From: Melampsora larici-populina 98AG31
Taxonomy: Eukaryota; Basidiomycota; Pucciniomycetes; Pucciniales; Melampsoraceae
NCBI RefSeq assembly: GCF_000204055.1
Contig: NW_006768798.1
Coordinates: forward strand, 727,306-791,305
DNA length: 64,000 nucleotides
Direction of reading: 5' to 3'
This document shows, piece after piece, positions 9,625 through 21,558 of the stretch; position 1 is the stretch's first letter; every line of letters starts with the position of its first letter. Made by a program: the position numbers and the translations under genes. The notes under the pieces are model-generated. The model ran no database searches and had not been told where the DNA came from. It was given only the letters and a program-made list of their open reading frames with translations.

Positions 9625-12396
9625 TTAACCATAAGTGTAGCGGTATGGATGAGCCTCAGTGTCTAAAGGAGAGAGAGAGCCAATGTGACGTCAGAATCTG
9701 AATTGCAAGATTCAAAAGCCATTGGGAGCTTACTAAACACATATTCATCGAGTGAAAAATGATACGCCGGGGCAAATATTAAGTACAGATACTGTGAAAT
9801 TGGGGATCAAAGACTCGGATATTAGCTCTATCATTGCGAGCTTATGCAAGTTTGTATGGGGTTATTTCCTTACCTTAAATGTCTCAGCATAGCTGCGTTT
9901 ACAAGCGCAGTGGATGAGAAAAGACCACAAAAGTGAGAATCTGCTCTGTTTTGAAGGTCCAGATCAGGAAGGAACGTGACTGACAAAAAACTTTCAGATC
10001 TATTGATTTGAGTGACATTCCTTGCATCGTTGACATTCATTATGGCCGCATAACTAGCCGACGCTTTACAATACTTATTCAAAGCTTGGAAAGCGGACCA
10101 TGCAAATTCCTGATAACGTTCTTTGCCCGTCATGCGCCATGCGTAAAAAACCGACTCGATGACTTCGGGTCTGCATACCAGAAAACGGAACCTATAAGCT
10201 GGGAGGATCTAAGTATATTGGATTGTAACTAGACAGACCAGACTTGCCGTAATATGTAAGAAGACTTTGAAATGTAGAAGCCGTGCTTTTGGTTGAATTG
10301 TCGATCCTATGTGAAAGAAAGAAACCCGCTAAAATATTGATGCATGTATATGTACTACAAAAGAAGGTTGAAATGGATATACCTCTGCAGTCATATTAGG
10401 CCCAGTCACCTCTCCCTTGGGTCCGAGAAAGTGCAGAATTTCAGGACCTAGCCCAGTCTCCGTACTTGTATACTATTCCAAAAGAACCAAGAGAAACTAT
10501 CGCATAAGCAAATCAAGGGAGCGGAGATGACTAGTTGGTGTACTTAACTGTGTGCATACAAGTATCAATCAATTGTATACCATAATTGACTACTGTCTCA
10601 TCGCCAATCAGCTTTCCACCCAAGAGCCAGTTCCCTCCAACAAAGCATGCTAAATGGGAAAATATGTATTGCGGTCCCTCCATGCTTTTGGAAAAATCTA
10701 TGAGGTAGGTGTGTCCGTTGGACACTGTCAATAAATTCTGAATCGATGAGTAAACTGCTTTTTTCCACTCTGCTCGCCGGCATTATCATATTTCGATACA
10801 ACATGTCAGTGCTCCGAAAAAGATATCACTCCATAAAAAAATATAATGGTAATTCAGAACCTTCAAGATACCGAGGGTCCCGATTGTTTGTTAGCATTGC
10901 ATACTTCAGTAAATATTCAAAGTATGAGCTATGGTATACAAGGTAAAAAGTGAAAATTAAATAAGCATCTCATCAAGTAACTGTGTAACCGTAAGTCGAC
11001 ATGTGGTTGATGGGAGAACAAATAAGGATTGATTACCCAACTCTATGCCACCACCCCATGTGATGTAGTCACCAGCAACGCTAGCATTCCCAGGGTAGAT
11101 TTCCAGAGAAGGTAACCCCGGAAATTCGTCAGGAAAAGCTGTTGCGAAAGGCAATAGTGTTTCAGGATAGTGAAATTTTGATCCAGCTGGTCTCTGAAGA
11201 GGATTGGATGTGCTTACTCATAATGGCTTTCATAGATTTGTCCGCCAGGGCGCGAAAGGTGTCGTTTCCAGTGTAGTGGCTCAAGCGGTCGAACTCTAAG
11301 ATGAGTGTCCCAGCCTGTTTTTTTAAGAAGAAGAAAAGACTCAGGAAATATATCGAGGGCAAAAAAATTACATATCAGATAATTAGGGTAGCCTCTGGCA
11401 CTAACACCTGCTACACTGTTGGTATCAATTGTTGGTGTGTTTGTTGTAAAGTTCAAACGTCCATAAGGAATTTGTTGTATCGGATGTGACCATGCATACG
11501 CCAGCTTGTTGCCCAGTTGATAGGCTCGATCCAATAAGTCTTTTCGGGTAAACCCACTCAGCTCATACGCTGTCTGCGATGGGCCAAGCTTCCGATCAGT
11601 CTTATATTCACGTGTTTCTACGTTTTATGGACGCCAAGCCTAGGACGAACACAGGCGTACCAATATTCCGCCAAGGTATCGAATTGTGGTCTCAAATACC
11701 GATACGGTCTGTAGTAGTGTACGATAGTCGTCAGTTATTACTACACTGTCGTAGAAGAGGGTTCCAAAAAGGCCTCCTCCTTCCTTTTGTACTTGCCAAA
11801 GTTCTTTACCTCATTGACATAACTGCGACTGAAATCAATTTTGGCTGTCTGTGTTAGACCGTGTTCAAATTCGTCCTTTTTTGAGAAGTGCAATACGTTT
11901 TTCATCATAATCAGCATCAGACTTAGAATGGCACGTTTATGCCACTCACATGTAGACCCATCATGAAAAGTGTGTCCAAGCTGTCTACAAGGGTAGCCCC
12001 CCTGGATAACGCACGCGGAGTGAGATCAAAGAGAAGATATATGGCGAAGGAATCCGCAGTCATCAGACCACGTTAATCCACTTACCAACCATTACGTGTG
12101 TTTGAGCCATTTTTAGACAGCGGCGCCACTGCACATTAAGGTTAGCAAATGGCATGCTGAGTACTACAGGCTTCAAATGACGTTTATGAATCCCGGGAAG
12201 TAAACATACCTTCGTCCGCAGGAAATCCCCAGCGAATGTAATCGGCATAAGCCTGTTGAAACTTGTGCTTGACAACTTCCGCGCGGGATGCGGCGAGGGC
12301 AGATTGACCTAGTCCCGGTTTTTGAAATTGAAACTTTGATTCAACTCGAAAGAGCATGAAGGGAAAAAGTGCGACCAAAAGCGTTACACGAAGCAT
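9625..12396 (-). CDS. Glycoside hydrolase family 47 alpha-1,2-mannosidase
   Basis: Family 47 enzymes trim alpha-1,2-mannose from N-glycans in the ER/Golgi or after secretion. The start at 12396 gives a hydrophobic leader (MLRVTLLVALFPFMLF). About 15 short exons can be joined. Exon 1 is 12396-12210, exon 2 12128-12086 (ending ...SNTRNGW) and exon 3 12001-11950 (GATLVDSLDTLFMMGL). Later come TAKIDFSRSYVNE, FETTIRYLGGI, YELSGFTRKDLLDRAYQLG, AGTLILEFDRLSHYTGN, the GGGIDSYFEYLLKYAML block, HLACFVGGNWLLGGKLI, GPKGEVTGPNM, LRPEVIESVFYAWRMTG and finally NTEAHPYRYTYG before TAA at 9625. The three acids known to act in the family (in FETTIR, DSYFEY and PEVIES) and the calcium-binding Thr of NTEAHP are all present, so the enzyme should be active. 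One intron (10171-10247) is of GC-AG type. Whether it is the ER or a secreted enzyme is not decided. Confidence 0.93.
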
Positions 12397-13196
12397 GTTA
12401 GCCGATGTGAGAAAAGATCGTTCGACAAAACTCTGAACGGAGCTGAAAGTGAAAGAGATCGGAGTTGGCGTGTTGGCTGAGTGTAACGAATGATGGAGGA
12501 GACCAGCCTGAGAGTTGATGTGAGCCGGCAATCAACTTGGGTGTGCAATCTGCCCAGTTTGTTGGTTTGTGGCGCGCAAATGTGGCGCGCGCGAATGTCG
12601 ACTTGCAGCGCAAAAACTATGATTCCAAGTGTCGCGTATAACGTCATTTCAGATTACTCCGCGAGTGGAATTAGAAGACCAGAAAACAAGAGGAAACATT
12701 CAACTTATGTGTATCAAGAAGTTCTTGTTCTTTCAAGGTACACAGCCATCTCAACAAAGATTGATTTCTTTTGAGAATCATGTCTTTTTTGAAAATCTCG
12801 CCACGGTGCTTCTAATCACGAAATCCTGACGTGAACACTCCAAAGATAAGTGTTATTATCTAGTTTTTCGCATTTGGGCGCTTCCCTCACACACAAACCT
12901 CACTTTACGTTACAGCGCCTTTTTTTAGATGTCAAGAGGTTCAAGGTCTTTTTAAGAAAATTATTCCGGATTCGACCAGAGAAACTAGCCATGTGTTTGT
13001 TTCAAGGTCTGATGTGTTACTCTTAGGTCAGGGAGACTGATGAATTCTCATGGAACTTTTACCACAACAGAGATTTCCAAACAATTCTGATCTGTTATTT
13101 CTTTTTGCAGTAACAACCAGTTATTTCCTCTTCATCATTTCTGGACTCTTGTTGAACTGAATAATTGACATATTTAGGTATGCGGTTGGGGCGTAT

Positions 13197-14340
13197 TCAG
13201 CTTATGGGATTTTTAGGGGCAGAGCCTTGGAAGATCGGATCGGTTTGATTGGGTATCTTTTCTGACCGATCAGCATAATGGTGCATCAATAAAAGTTCAT
13301 CCCAGTTCATCTTGAGTGTAGAAACACTCAATCGATTCAATTTATAAGGTTTCGTTATTTTGAACCAAACAAAGATTAGATCTGTGAGAAATGTTTCATG
13401 AGATACCGTGTGGAGGAAACTCCAGAGTCGAAATTTACTTGAATGCTTTGCTCCACTCTGTGTTGTGTAGGGAGTCACTTTTCTGAAGCTTTGGATTTCA
13501 GATGAAGTCCGGAGAGTAGCCACTTATTAGCGTTCGTCAAAACTCCCACCTGCAAAATCAGATAGGTACCCGTGAAGTGACCACAGTCATCGTGATTAAC
13601 AAACAAAATGAAACAAGTCGACAGGCTCCGGGTTTGATGGAAGATGCGATACCCCGAGAGCATTTCCTCTGGATCGAAGCCGACGTCGAAAAGATCAAGA
13701 GATCTCTTGGGTGAGGCTTGAGTTGATGTGTAGAGCCCAAGGAGCCGATCATTTTTTAATAATCGTAGGATGCTGACCGACGACTGCTCCTCCTCGGTCA
13801 TGATGTTGATCAACTTTGATAGTGTGCTACCAAATTGATTGATTCATTTTGGGTCGATAGGTTGGCATAGGTTCGCATATATGCGCCTCGAAGTTAACAA
13901 CCCTCACTGCCTTCCTCACTGGCTCCACACACTTTCTTCTTCCTTGGTTCCACGTACTTTCAGAGCATTCTACTCTCATAGCTTTCTCGTTGGTGATATT
14001 CCTTCCGCAATCATCCCTCAAGATCCTTCTATTAGGTTGCTCTGCGACAGCTCTTGCTTGAATTTTGGAGTGTCGAAGTACTCATCGAGCTTTATTGGGT
14101 AAGCGTGCGTTTCTCATCTCATCACCTGGTCTCGTCATACCACAGGCCTTGTCAACGAGCCACATCCGTCCCGGGACATCCATGATCAAGACATGTTCTT
14201 CAATGTGCTTCTACAATCCATTCATGTCTTCGTTCACTTTGATATTGAAAGCAACACGAGTCCCGTGAATGTCATCAGAGTCTCATCTTCTCCTAAGTGC
14301 TCGAAATGCACATAGTCTTCTTTAAACACTCCAAGGCTCT
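13197..14340 (-). other. Possible decayed or unrecognised coding region
   Basis: Several minus-strand stretches read like protein but do not join simply. One is a 112-aa frame at 13475-13813 (starting MINIMTEEEQSSVS), whose part after about residue 86 follows a donor-like CAG|GTGGGAG. Another is an overlapping frame at 13197-13523. In 14130-14340, segments such as FEHLGEDETLMTFTG and VLIMDVPGRMWLVDKAC lie in different frames. No family was recognised. It could be a gene with missed introns, a pseudogene, or chance. The rest of 12397-14586 shows nothing supportable beyond promoter DNA for the two flanking genes. Confidence 0.25.
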
Positions 14341-14586
14341 TTCTGATCTGTGATTGATCTAGCACCATACACATAACAACAACACGATTTTCGATCATCA
14401 ATTCGTGACTACTAACTGACTTCTATACTTGTCAATCTCACGTTACCTCTAGGCTCTAGCCAAGGCCAAAGATCGCAACCACATATTTTGCTCGAATTCT
14501 TTAATCCAATCATTATTCAAGCTCAAAAAGCAATTCCGCCTGACCTAAACAATACACTCTCTATCGAGCCTGCACCGATAAGCACA

Positions 14587-17176
14587 ATGGCAACAGCTGG
14601 TCCACCAAGTGCAGAAAGCTATCAATCCATGGAGCGACCTACTTCCGCCCAAGATACATCTCCCCAATCTACACCAGGCCCAGGAGACACTCGATCTCCC
14701 AGCCCTCAAAAGTCCAAGTCTCGCGGTAAATTTTGGTCTTCCAAGCGCACGAATGAAAATACTGAGAGTCCCAACACCGCCCATGCGCCTTCGCCCAACG
14801 ATCATCCTGAAATTTCCACTGTGGTGAGAAGCCCAGAGATCTTACCTGGCCCAGAAAATGCGGCAACTCCTCAGGCCCATCCGCGAAATGGTCATGAGCA
14901 TGGAAAATCATTCGAAAGTTCAAGAAACAGGGACTTTGGCACTCCTACTGCTGAATCCTATGGGTCAATGAAAGCCTACAAAGTTTACAAACGTAGATTT
15001 GTGGGGCTCTTTATCCTTGCCCTCCTTAACGGTATCACAGCCGCCAATGCTGTCTTGTTCACCACTAGTACGTGTCATTTTATTGAAAGCTTCTCTTGAC
15101 TATAATACACCCTTGCTTAAAGCAATCTCATACTAACATGGTTCCAATAATTTCTATCATCAAAAAGTTACCTCGCAAAGTTCGAAATTCTTTTCAATAT
15201 CGGTAACAAGAGTAAACTGGCTTTCGTAAGTCAGGTTCCAATCATCTTGATTCTTCAACAAATCCTTTCACACCAGATTGCACCTCCCATTGAAACTGAG
15301 ATATATATATATTTAAAATCAACCAGAAACATCTTTGCGGTGATGTATTTGATTTTGGGATGGACAGTGCCATCACTAGTTGAGACTTGTGCAATCCAAG
15401 GTATTTGTGCAATGGCGGCTATTGCAATGACACTGGGCGCTTGGTACGTATTCAACTCTTTCGTTGGTTGCCTCGTTGAATCATGGATACTATATCAGTC
15501 GCTGCCTGTGAATTAATCTCTTTCCCTGATATGGTCATGTTCAAGGTTACGATATGCGGCGTCTTGTGTTCCAGACATTCAGTCCGATGATTATATCATG
15601 CCACCATATCTCTTACTGTTTGTTGGATCGATGTTAATAGGAGTAGCTCAACCTATGTTACAGATCATCGGTCCAAGTTATAGTGAACTCTTCTTCACGC
15701 CGAGATCTCGACTAGCAGCAACAATGTTGATAGCGATCTCAAACCCATTGGGCCAAGCGATAACAGATTTAGTGGTTCCAAAGATCGTACCAGAGATTTC
15801 TACTCATCGTGAAATTCGGTTACTTCTCCTAATCATCGCCATCGTCACAATGATTTTCTCTTTTACGGTACTTTTCATTCGATCACAACCACCTACTCCG
15901 CCCTCGATGACTTGTGAACTTCCAAGACTTTCATCAGGCGCTTCTTGGAGGGTTCTTTTTGGCGGACGTCAAAAATCCACAACAGATGTCGAGGAGAAAT
16001 CAGAACCTGCTTTATCTCGTCGAGCTACCGTCACTGTTGTTCGTCGTAACTCGGCTCTTCAATTCGAATTGGAACGTCCCAATACATTTAACTCGGAGAC
16101 CGACGATGACCATTCGGTATCCTCTGAGAGTCTAGGTAAACTTTCCAAGAAGAGTCGGGTTGATTTGGCGCTGTTGGCAATTCTATTTGCAGTCATCATG
16201 GGTGAGTTTCGGCTTGGCTGCTAAATCCATCACATTCGTCTTTGAGGAGTTGTGCTGATGATGATGATGTGATATTAGGGGCTTTCACTGCTTACACTAC
16301 ATTGATCAATCAAATCTATATCCGTGAGTAGACACTATTCTTCTTCATACGATGATATCATGTTCATCAGACATGTTTTATGCATCGTTCAACTGATTGC
16401 TTACCTTTAAACTTTCAGCATATGGTTTTGACTCAACTCAGGCTGGGCTCTTTGTCGCCTCTTTGATCTTCCCTGGAGTAATCGCTGCAACTGTCTTGTT
16501 ACCTTTCATGGGCCGTTCCTGTCCAAAGATATGCGTTCAGCTTGTGAAGATTTTTGGACCATTGATCGGTTTAGCATATGCTGGATTAATTTGGATTGTC
16601 AAAGGACGTGATATGGGTGGAATTCACTTGACGAATATATTGATCGGAGTCTTTAGCTTGTGAGTAGAGTTCAACACTGACCGAGAGCAAAGGAGGGACG
16701 ATGTTGACGAATCTGTGATTTTAGCATGACTGTACCTATTGTTCTTGAATTGGCTGCGGATGTGACTTATACGGCCATGAGACCAGAGTTCTCTAGTGCG
16801 CTCTTGTACACATCTGCTAGTGGTCAGTCATCTCACTTCATATCCTTTCAAAGGTTATAAAATCTAATGACCTTCTGAATCGTCACTTTGGAATATCCAG
16901 GTGTCGCTTTACTCTTCTCTGTCATCATGGAAGCCTTACAAGGAAGTGATGATGGACCTACCCCTCGTGATATGTATCGATCTCTAATCTTCCAGGTCAG
17001 TAAACCTTATTTAGTCACAATTGATAATCATGAGCTTTGCTGATTGTGAGACATACTTTTGATTTAATTAGGGTGGAGCTGTACTGTTAGCTGCTCTGAC
17101 TATTATTGGTCTACAAGGTAAACAACGTCGACCAGATCTCAAAACAAGAAGAAGATCTAGAAGAGCACAGGCATGA
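14587..17176 (+). CDS. MFS transporter, SLC49/FLVCR-DIRC2-like
   Basis: A major facilitator membrane carrier. The family contains heme, choline and pyridoxine exporters or importers, so the substrate here cannot be told. The ATG at 14587 follows an in-frame region without upstream ATG and opens a Ser/Pro-rich cytoplasmic N-terminus of about 130 aa. TM1 follows (YKRRFVGLFILALLNGITAANAV, shown only in part). Exon 1 ends at 15067 (intron GTACGT). Later exons give SVTRVNWLS, AVMYLILGWTVPSLVE, a block from 15546 with FVGSMLIGVAQPMLQ and LAATMLIAISNPLGQA, a central charged loop, then GFDSTQAGLFVASLIFPG, LTNILIGVFS and LELAADVTY, a signature region of this family. About eight exons; it ends at TGA 17174-17176 after a Lys/Arg-rich tail. 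It is well separated from its neighbours. Confidence 0.75.
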
Positions 17177-18972
17177 AAAAGAAAAAGGAAAAAAAAATAG
17201 ATTTTTTTATTTTGAAGGAAGTGAATGAATTTAATTTTCTTCGCTATGATTAGGAGTTTGAGAAGCAAAAAAAGGACAAGAAGGAGTTTTTTATTGAGAC
17301 CTTGCTTTTTTTTTTGGTTTTTTTTTTTTTTGGTTTTATGTTGATAAATATGTAAATTTTGTATAAAAATTTGAGAAGCGAAATCTTGTGGATATATTGA
17401 TTAAGAAGTACAAGAGTTGTTCTAGGCTTTGAATCCATCTCCACTAATTGAGCTTATTGAAAAAATACTTGATAGAGAAAGAGAAAGCGCGCGTGTGTGA
17501 CAAGAGAGTTGAAGTTAGCAGACACAAAGCTTAGATGTGAAGTATCTATTCAGGGTGTCAAGAAGAGGAGTGAGTATATCTATAGAATCTTAAGTAAAGA
17601 AGGCTAAAATCCTTGTGAAAATTCAGATCATCTATAACACAATAGTCAAAAAATGCAGCAAACAATGAATGCTAATAAGAAGCACATAACAAGAGACAGA
17701 GTGGTCCACAATTTTAACGGCTGGAAAATATTTATCTCAATAGTTTATTTCCTCTTGGCCTTTGGTGAGGAAGGAACCACTTGCACTGATCATCATCTCT
17801 CTACTGCATTAATCTTAGTTCACTTTGAATCAGAACCTAGAAGGAATTTACCTTTACAATTTGCATATTTTTGAAAAGGTCATCAGCTAAAACAAAGAAT
17901 AAGAATAAGTGTCAAGCTACAATTTTTTCTTTCACTGAGATCATACTGGTAACAAAGTCTTGAGAAATTATTAGTGTCATTTTGAACAGGTGTGAAGTAC
18001 ATAACACTCAAAAAGAGTGAACCTTGACAAAGAATTTGATTGAATTCATTTCCTTGCATATATCATCTTTGGTACCTTTGAATTCTATCAAATCCTTGCT
18101 GCAGCTGAACAAATTTCATGGATGTGATGTGTTCTGTGAAGTCTACATAGCTGCAACCTTCCAAGCTTCATGTACACCTTCTGGGTGAATGAGTTCTAAT
18201 GGCTGGGTGGGCAATACCCATTCTGCATACAGTTAGCTCTCATTCTCCTTGACCACTTTACTATTTTGTATCTTGTCTACAGTATCACAGCTTCATATAG
18301 TGTTTTGATATCTCTGATACATACACAGAGGCCCCCAAATTCTCTAAAGGACAATATTGGTTGTGTTCAGGTGATCAGCTTGTTTTGCTCATATTTTGCT
18401 TGACATTGCTGGAGAATGCTCATTTCCATCTTGGATGAGCATGCTTTGAGCCCAGATGAGCACTCAGGATCAGCTCATGAGTCATTTCATACTCAGAACC
18501 TGGTCCAAAATGAAAATGAACCCAGGGTAATTTTTATCAAGTTGGTCAGCAAGTTCAGTTCTTATACTAAATTGATTACACAAAGAAAATTGTCAAAGCC
18601 ATGAACTCATCCATTTTATCAACTGCTTTCTATCCACCTCTCCTTTATAAAAAAATCCGAAAAACAAAATTATTTCAATAATATCATCACATCATCATCA
18701 TCCACAAATCACAAATCACAAATCACAAAAAAAATCATATACAGTATGACATCTCTATTTTGTTTACCAAATTCATATCCTCCTTGCAAAAACAAAGGAA
18801 AAAGAGAATCAAAACCAAGAATAGATACAGAAATAGAAACAGAGAGAGAGAGAAAGAGAGAGAGAAGAGATAAAAAGAAGAGAACGCAATAGAACAAAGA
18901 AAGAAGAAAAAGAAGAAAAAAGAGAAGATTAATTGTTAAGAACAATTGTAAACTCTACTTCGATATAGCCTT
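17177..18972. other. Gene-free spacer
   Basis: Convergent 3' ends of the MFS and Glo3 genes. It contains poly-A/T and purine runs (17180-17340, 18780-18930) and no open frame of note. No repeat was recognised. Confidence 0.55.
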
Positions 18973-20796
18973 TCATGCATATCTTTGTGAAAGATCACCA
19001 AAATAATCAGCAAGCTATTGAAAAAGAAAGAAAAAAATACCAAACAAACAAATCAGTTTAAATGAAATCAACAAAGAAGCACGAAAAGATGATTGAAAAC
19101 TAACTTTCATAGCACCAGATCTAATTCCATCTTGAAGTTCATCAATATTATTATAACCAGCAGCTTTCATGGCAGTCTTAGCTAAATCTCTGGCACTTTG
19201 TTCTAATCCTTGTAATCCATCTACTCCTAGAATACTTTCTTGTGCTTGATCTAACATCATTTCGTTTTGTTCTTCTCTACCAAAATATTGATTTGATGAA
19301 ATTGAAGTAGCACCTGAGAATTGAGTTAATCGGGTTTTAGCTTCGGATGCTAAATTGGCATCATAATTGTTTCTTTCAAAAAACATATCAGATGAAATTG
19401 CTAAAATTTTTCAAAATTCCAAAATCGTTTGACAAACAACGAAAAAGTCAATAAGCTATTTGTTGAATTCAACGTTTCTAACCAAATCACCAAAGCTTAC
19501 CTTTTTGATTTCCAAATCTTTCACGCGCAATTGTACCAGGTGCTTCTTCTACATAACCAGAAGCAGCACGAGCAGCAGCTTTCTTTTGTTTTTCTGCTAA
19601 AGTAGCTGATTCTTCACCTGACATACCAAAACTTTGACCGAAGCCTAATTTTCTAAATCCCATGCCTAATCTTTCATCTTCTACACCTGGATTACCAGTC
19701 GGTTTAGTTGAAGAATTAGGACTTATAGATTTAGTATTGTTTTGTAAAGGTTTAGGAACAGTAGAATTCATCGAATTAGTTTCACTCGGAGTGATTTGTT
19801 CTGCTTTGGAATCATAACCTAGTTTTTTGATTCGTTCTTCTTCTTCTTTTGCTTTCTTTTCTGCTTCTTCAAAGTTGATAGTCACTCCTGCTTTCTTGGC
19901 TCCAAGTTTGACTTTCCCAGTCGCACCTAATTTACTTGCACCTAAACTACTTTTACTCTTTGCACTCGTACCAAGACCAGAGGTGGAATTATTGGATCTG
20001 AGACTAGATGATTGAACAGTACGAGGTTGAGGTGAAGCGGTAGATGTAGTAGGTTTTCCTGCAACGTTCGAAGCCGGTTTCGACACACTACCCAGAGTCT
20101 TGGCAGCATTACTAGCAGGAGCGATTGTAGGAGTAGTCGAAGCAGGTTTATCCCAACTTTCGAAAAAATCATCATCCTTCTTAGTTGAAGTCCCTTCCGC
20201 ATTTGAAGCATTAGCAAGACCTTCGAAATGTACTCGACCCGATCCAAATTGAGCTTCATCAGCTAAACAACGACGTTTTAATTCATCTTTATATAAATCA
20301 GAAGCTTTTGATGAATATTTAGCTTTCACATCACCCGATGATGTATAAGAACCTGGATGTTTAGATAAAAAATCTTGAAATGAGCTATTACCAGCTACTT
20401 TCATAGTACGTAATTGGACCCAAGTCCATTGATCTAAATTAGTTGATCTATATGAAAAAAACAAACAGTCAGAAAACAATGATGAATTTTCATAAAGTTG
20501 GATATCGTAAGATATTGATCAGATCATTCTTACCTTACAAAACTGATATGAACACCCATATTACGATGAACACTAGAACAATCTAAACAAATATAAACAC
20601 CAAATGTAACACTACTCCAAGTTGGATTCTTAGCACCACAATCGAAGCACATCTAATCAAAGTAAAGAAGATGATTATTCAGTGATAAGGATCAATGTAT
20701 ATCAAGAAAAACCAAAGAACTAACTTTATTGCCCTTTTGATTCTTGAGTAAAGCAAAGATTTGAGCAATTTCAGCTTTAGTTGGTTCGATAGCCAT
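18973..20796 (-). CDS. GLO3: ArfGAP protein Glo3 (ArfGAP2/3 type)
   Basis: Activates GTP hydrolysis by Arf1 on COPI vesicles in Golgi-to-ER traffic. Five exons can be set exactly: 20796-20725, 20652-20534, 20447-19501, 19400-19105 and 19014-18973. They sum to 1476 nt, a complete frame of 491 aa, close to yeast Glo3. Exon 2 has the ArfGAP zinc finger CX2CX16CX2C (CFDC...CLDC) followed by [15 protein letters not shown], with the catalytic Arg. The middle is Ser/Thr-rich low complexity and has a Lys/Glu-rich coiled segment ([19 protein letters not shown]). The C-terminus carries the ArfGAP2/3 motifs [12 protein letters not shown] and ISSDMFF and ends [11 protein letters not shown]. Introns are 72-107 bp. 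Confidence 0.95.
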
Positions 20797-21558
20797 TCTT
20801 GAAGATTAGAAAGTATGAGGATTGGTTTGATTTGTATGAAAGTTGATTTGACTGAAGAAGTTAATGGTAATGAAGGTAATCAACAAGTTGGATTCAATTT
20901 ACTACACTCACACCACAACCACACGTGTCACCGTCAAGATTTCATCATCTCTCTTGACATCCTCAGCTCTCATCTGTGACATCCCTTACATATCACTTTT
21001 GCTTCAAAGTTCACCACAACACTCAAAACACAAAACACAACCAAACTATTCACACTAAAAGATCTCATTATTGTTTAGATCATCAGCAAATAACCACAAA
21101 TCATAAAGGACAAAATACTCCACATAATTGACTATATCCACACAGCCATGATGTTTTTTTAAATTCATCTAAAATGATAATGAGCGATTTTAAAGGAAAA
21201 TCAATCTGATTAAAAAATCTCAAAGTTTTGATTTTGAGAAATCAGTGTAAATAATGAAAACATATAAATCAATGTATATACTTAGTCTCAAAAAATATGC
21301 TAGAATCGATACAATTCGTCTTAATGATGAATGACGTCAATTCGTAAATAAAAACACACTCAGAAAAATGAAACAAAAACAAAATTTAAAAAAACATATC
21401 AAACCTTTCTGTGAAAAAGATAATGTAGATGATGATGATGATGATGATCATACTAAGAGCTACCTAACAAATTATCATCCTTTAAATTTTATACTTGAAC
21501 GTCTTCAAAAATTCACCCATCTCCTCATCTCATCTCATGTTTTGTTGTTGTAAAAAAA
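20797..21558. other. Spacer between Glo3 and the JmjC gene
   Basis: Promoter side of Glo3 and 3' side of the JmjC gene. It has an ATG repeat of seven units near 21430 and poly-A runs. The small open frames here have no protein character. Confidence 0.5.

Noticed and set aside
17200..18960. Possible gene between the MFS and Glo3 genes
   Set aside because: Only short frames in AT-rich or purine-rich DNA; no splice-compatible protein-like segments were found.
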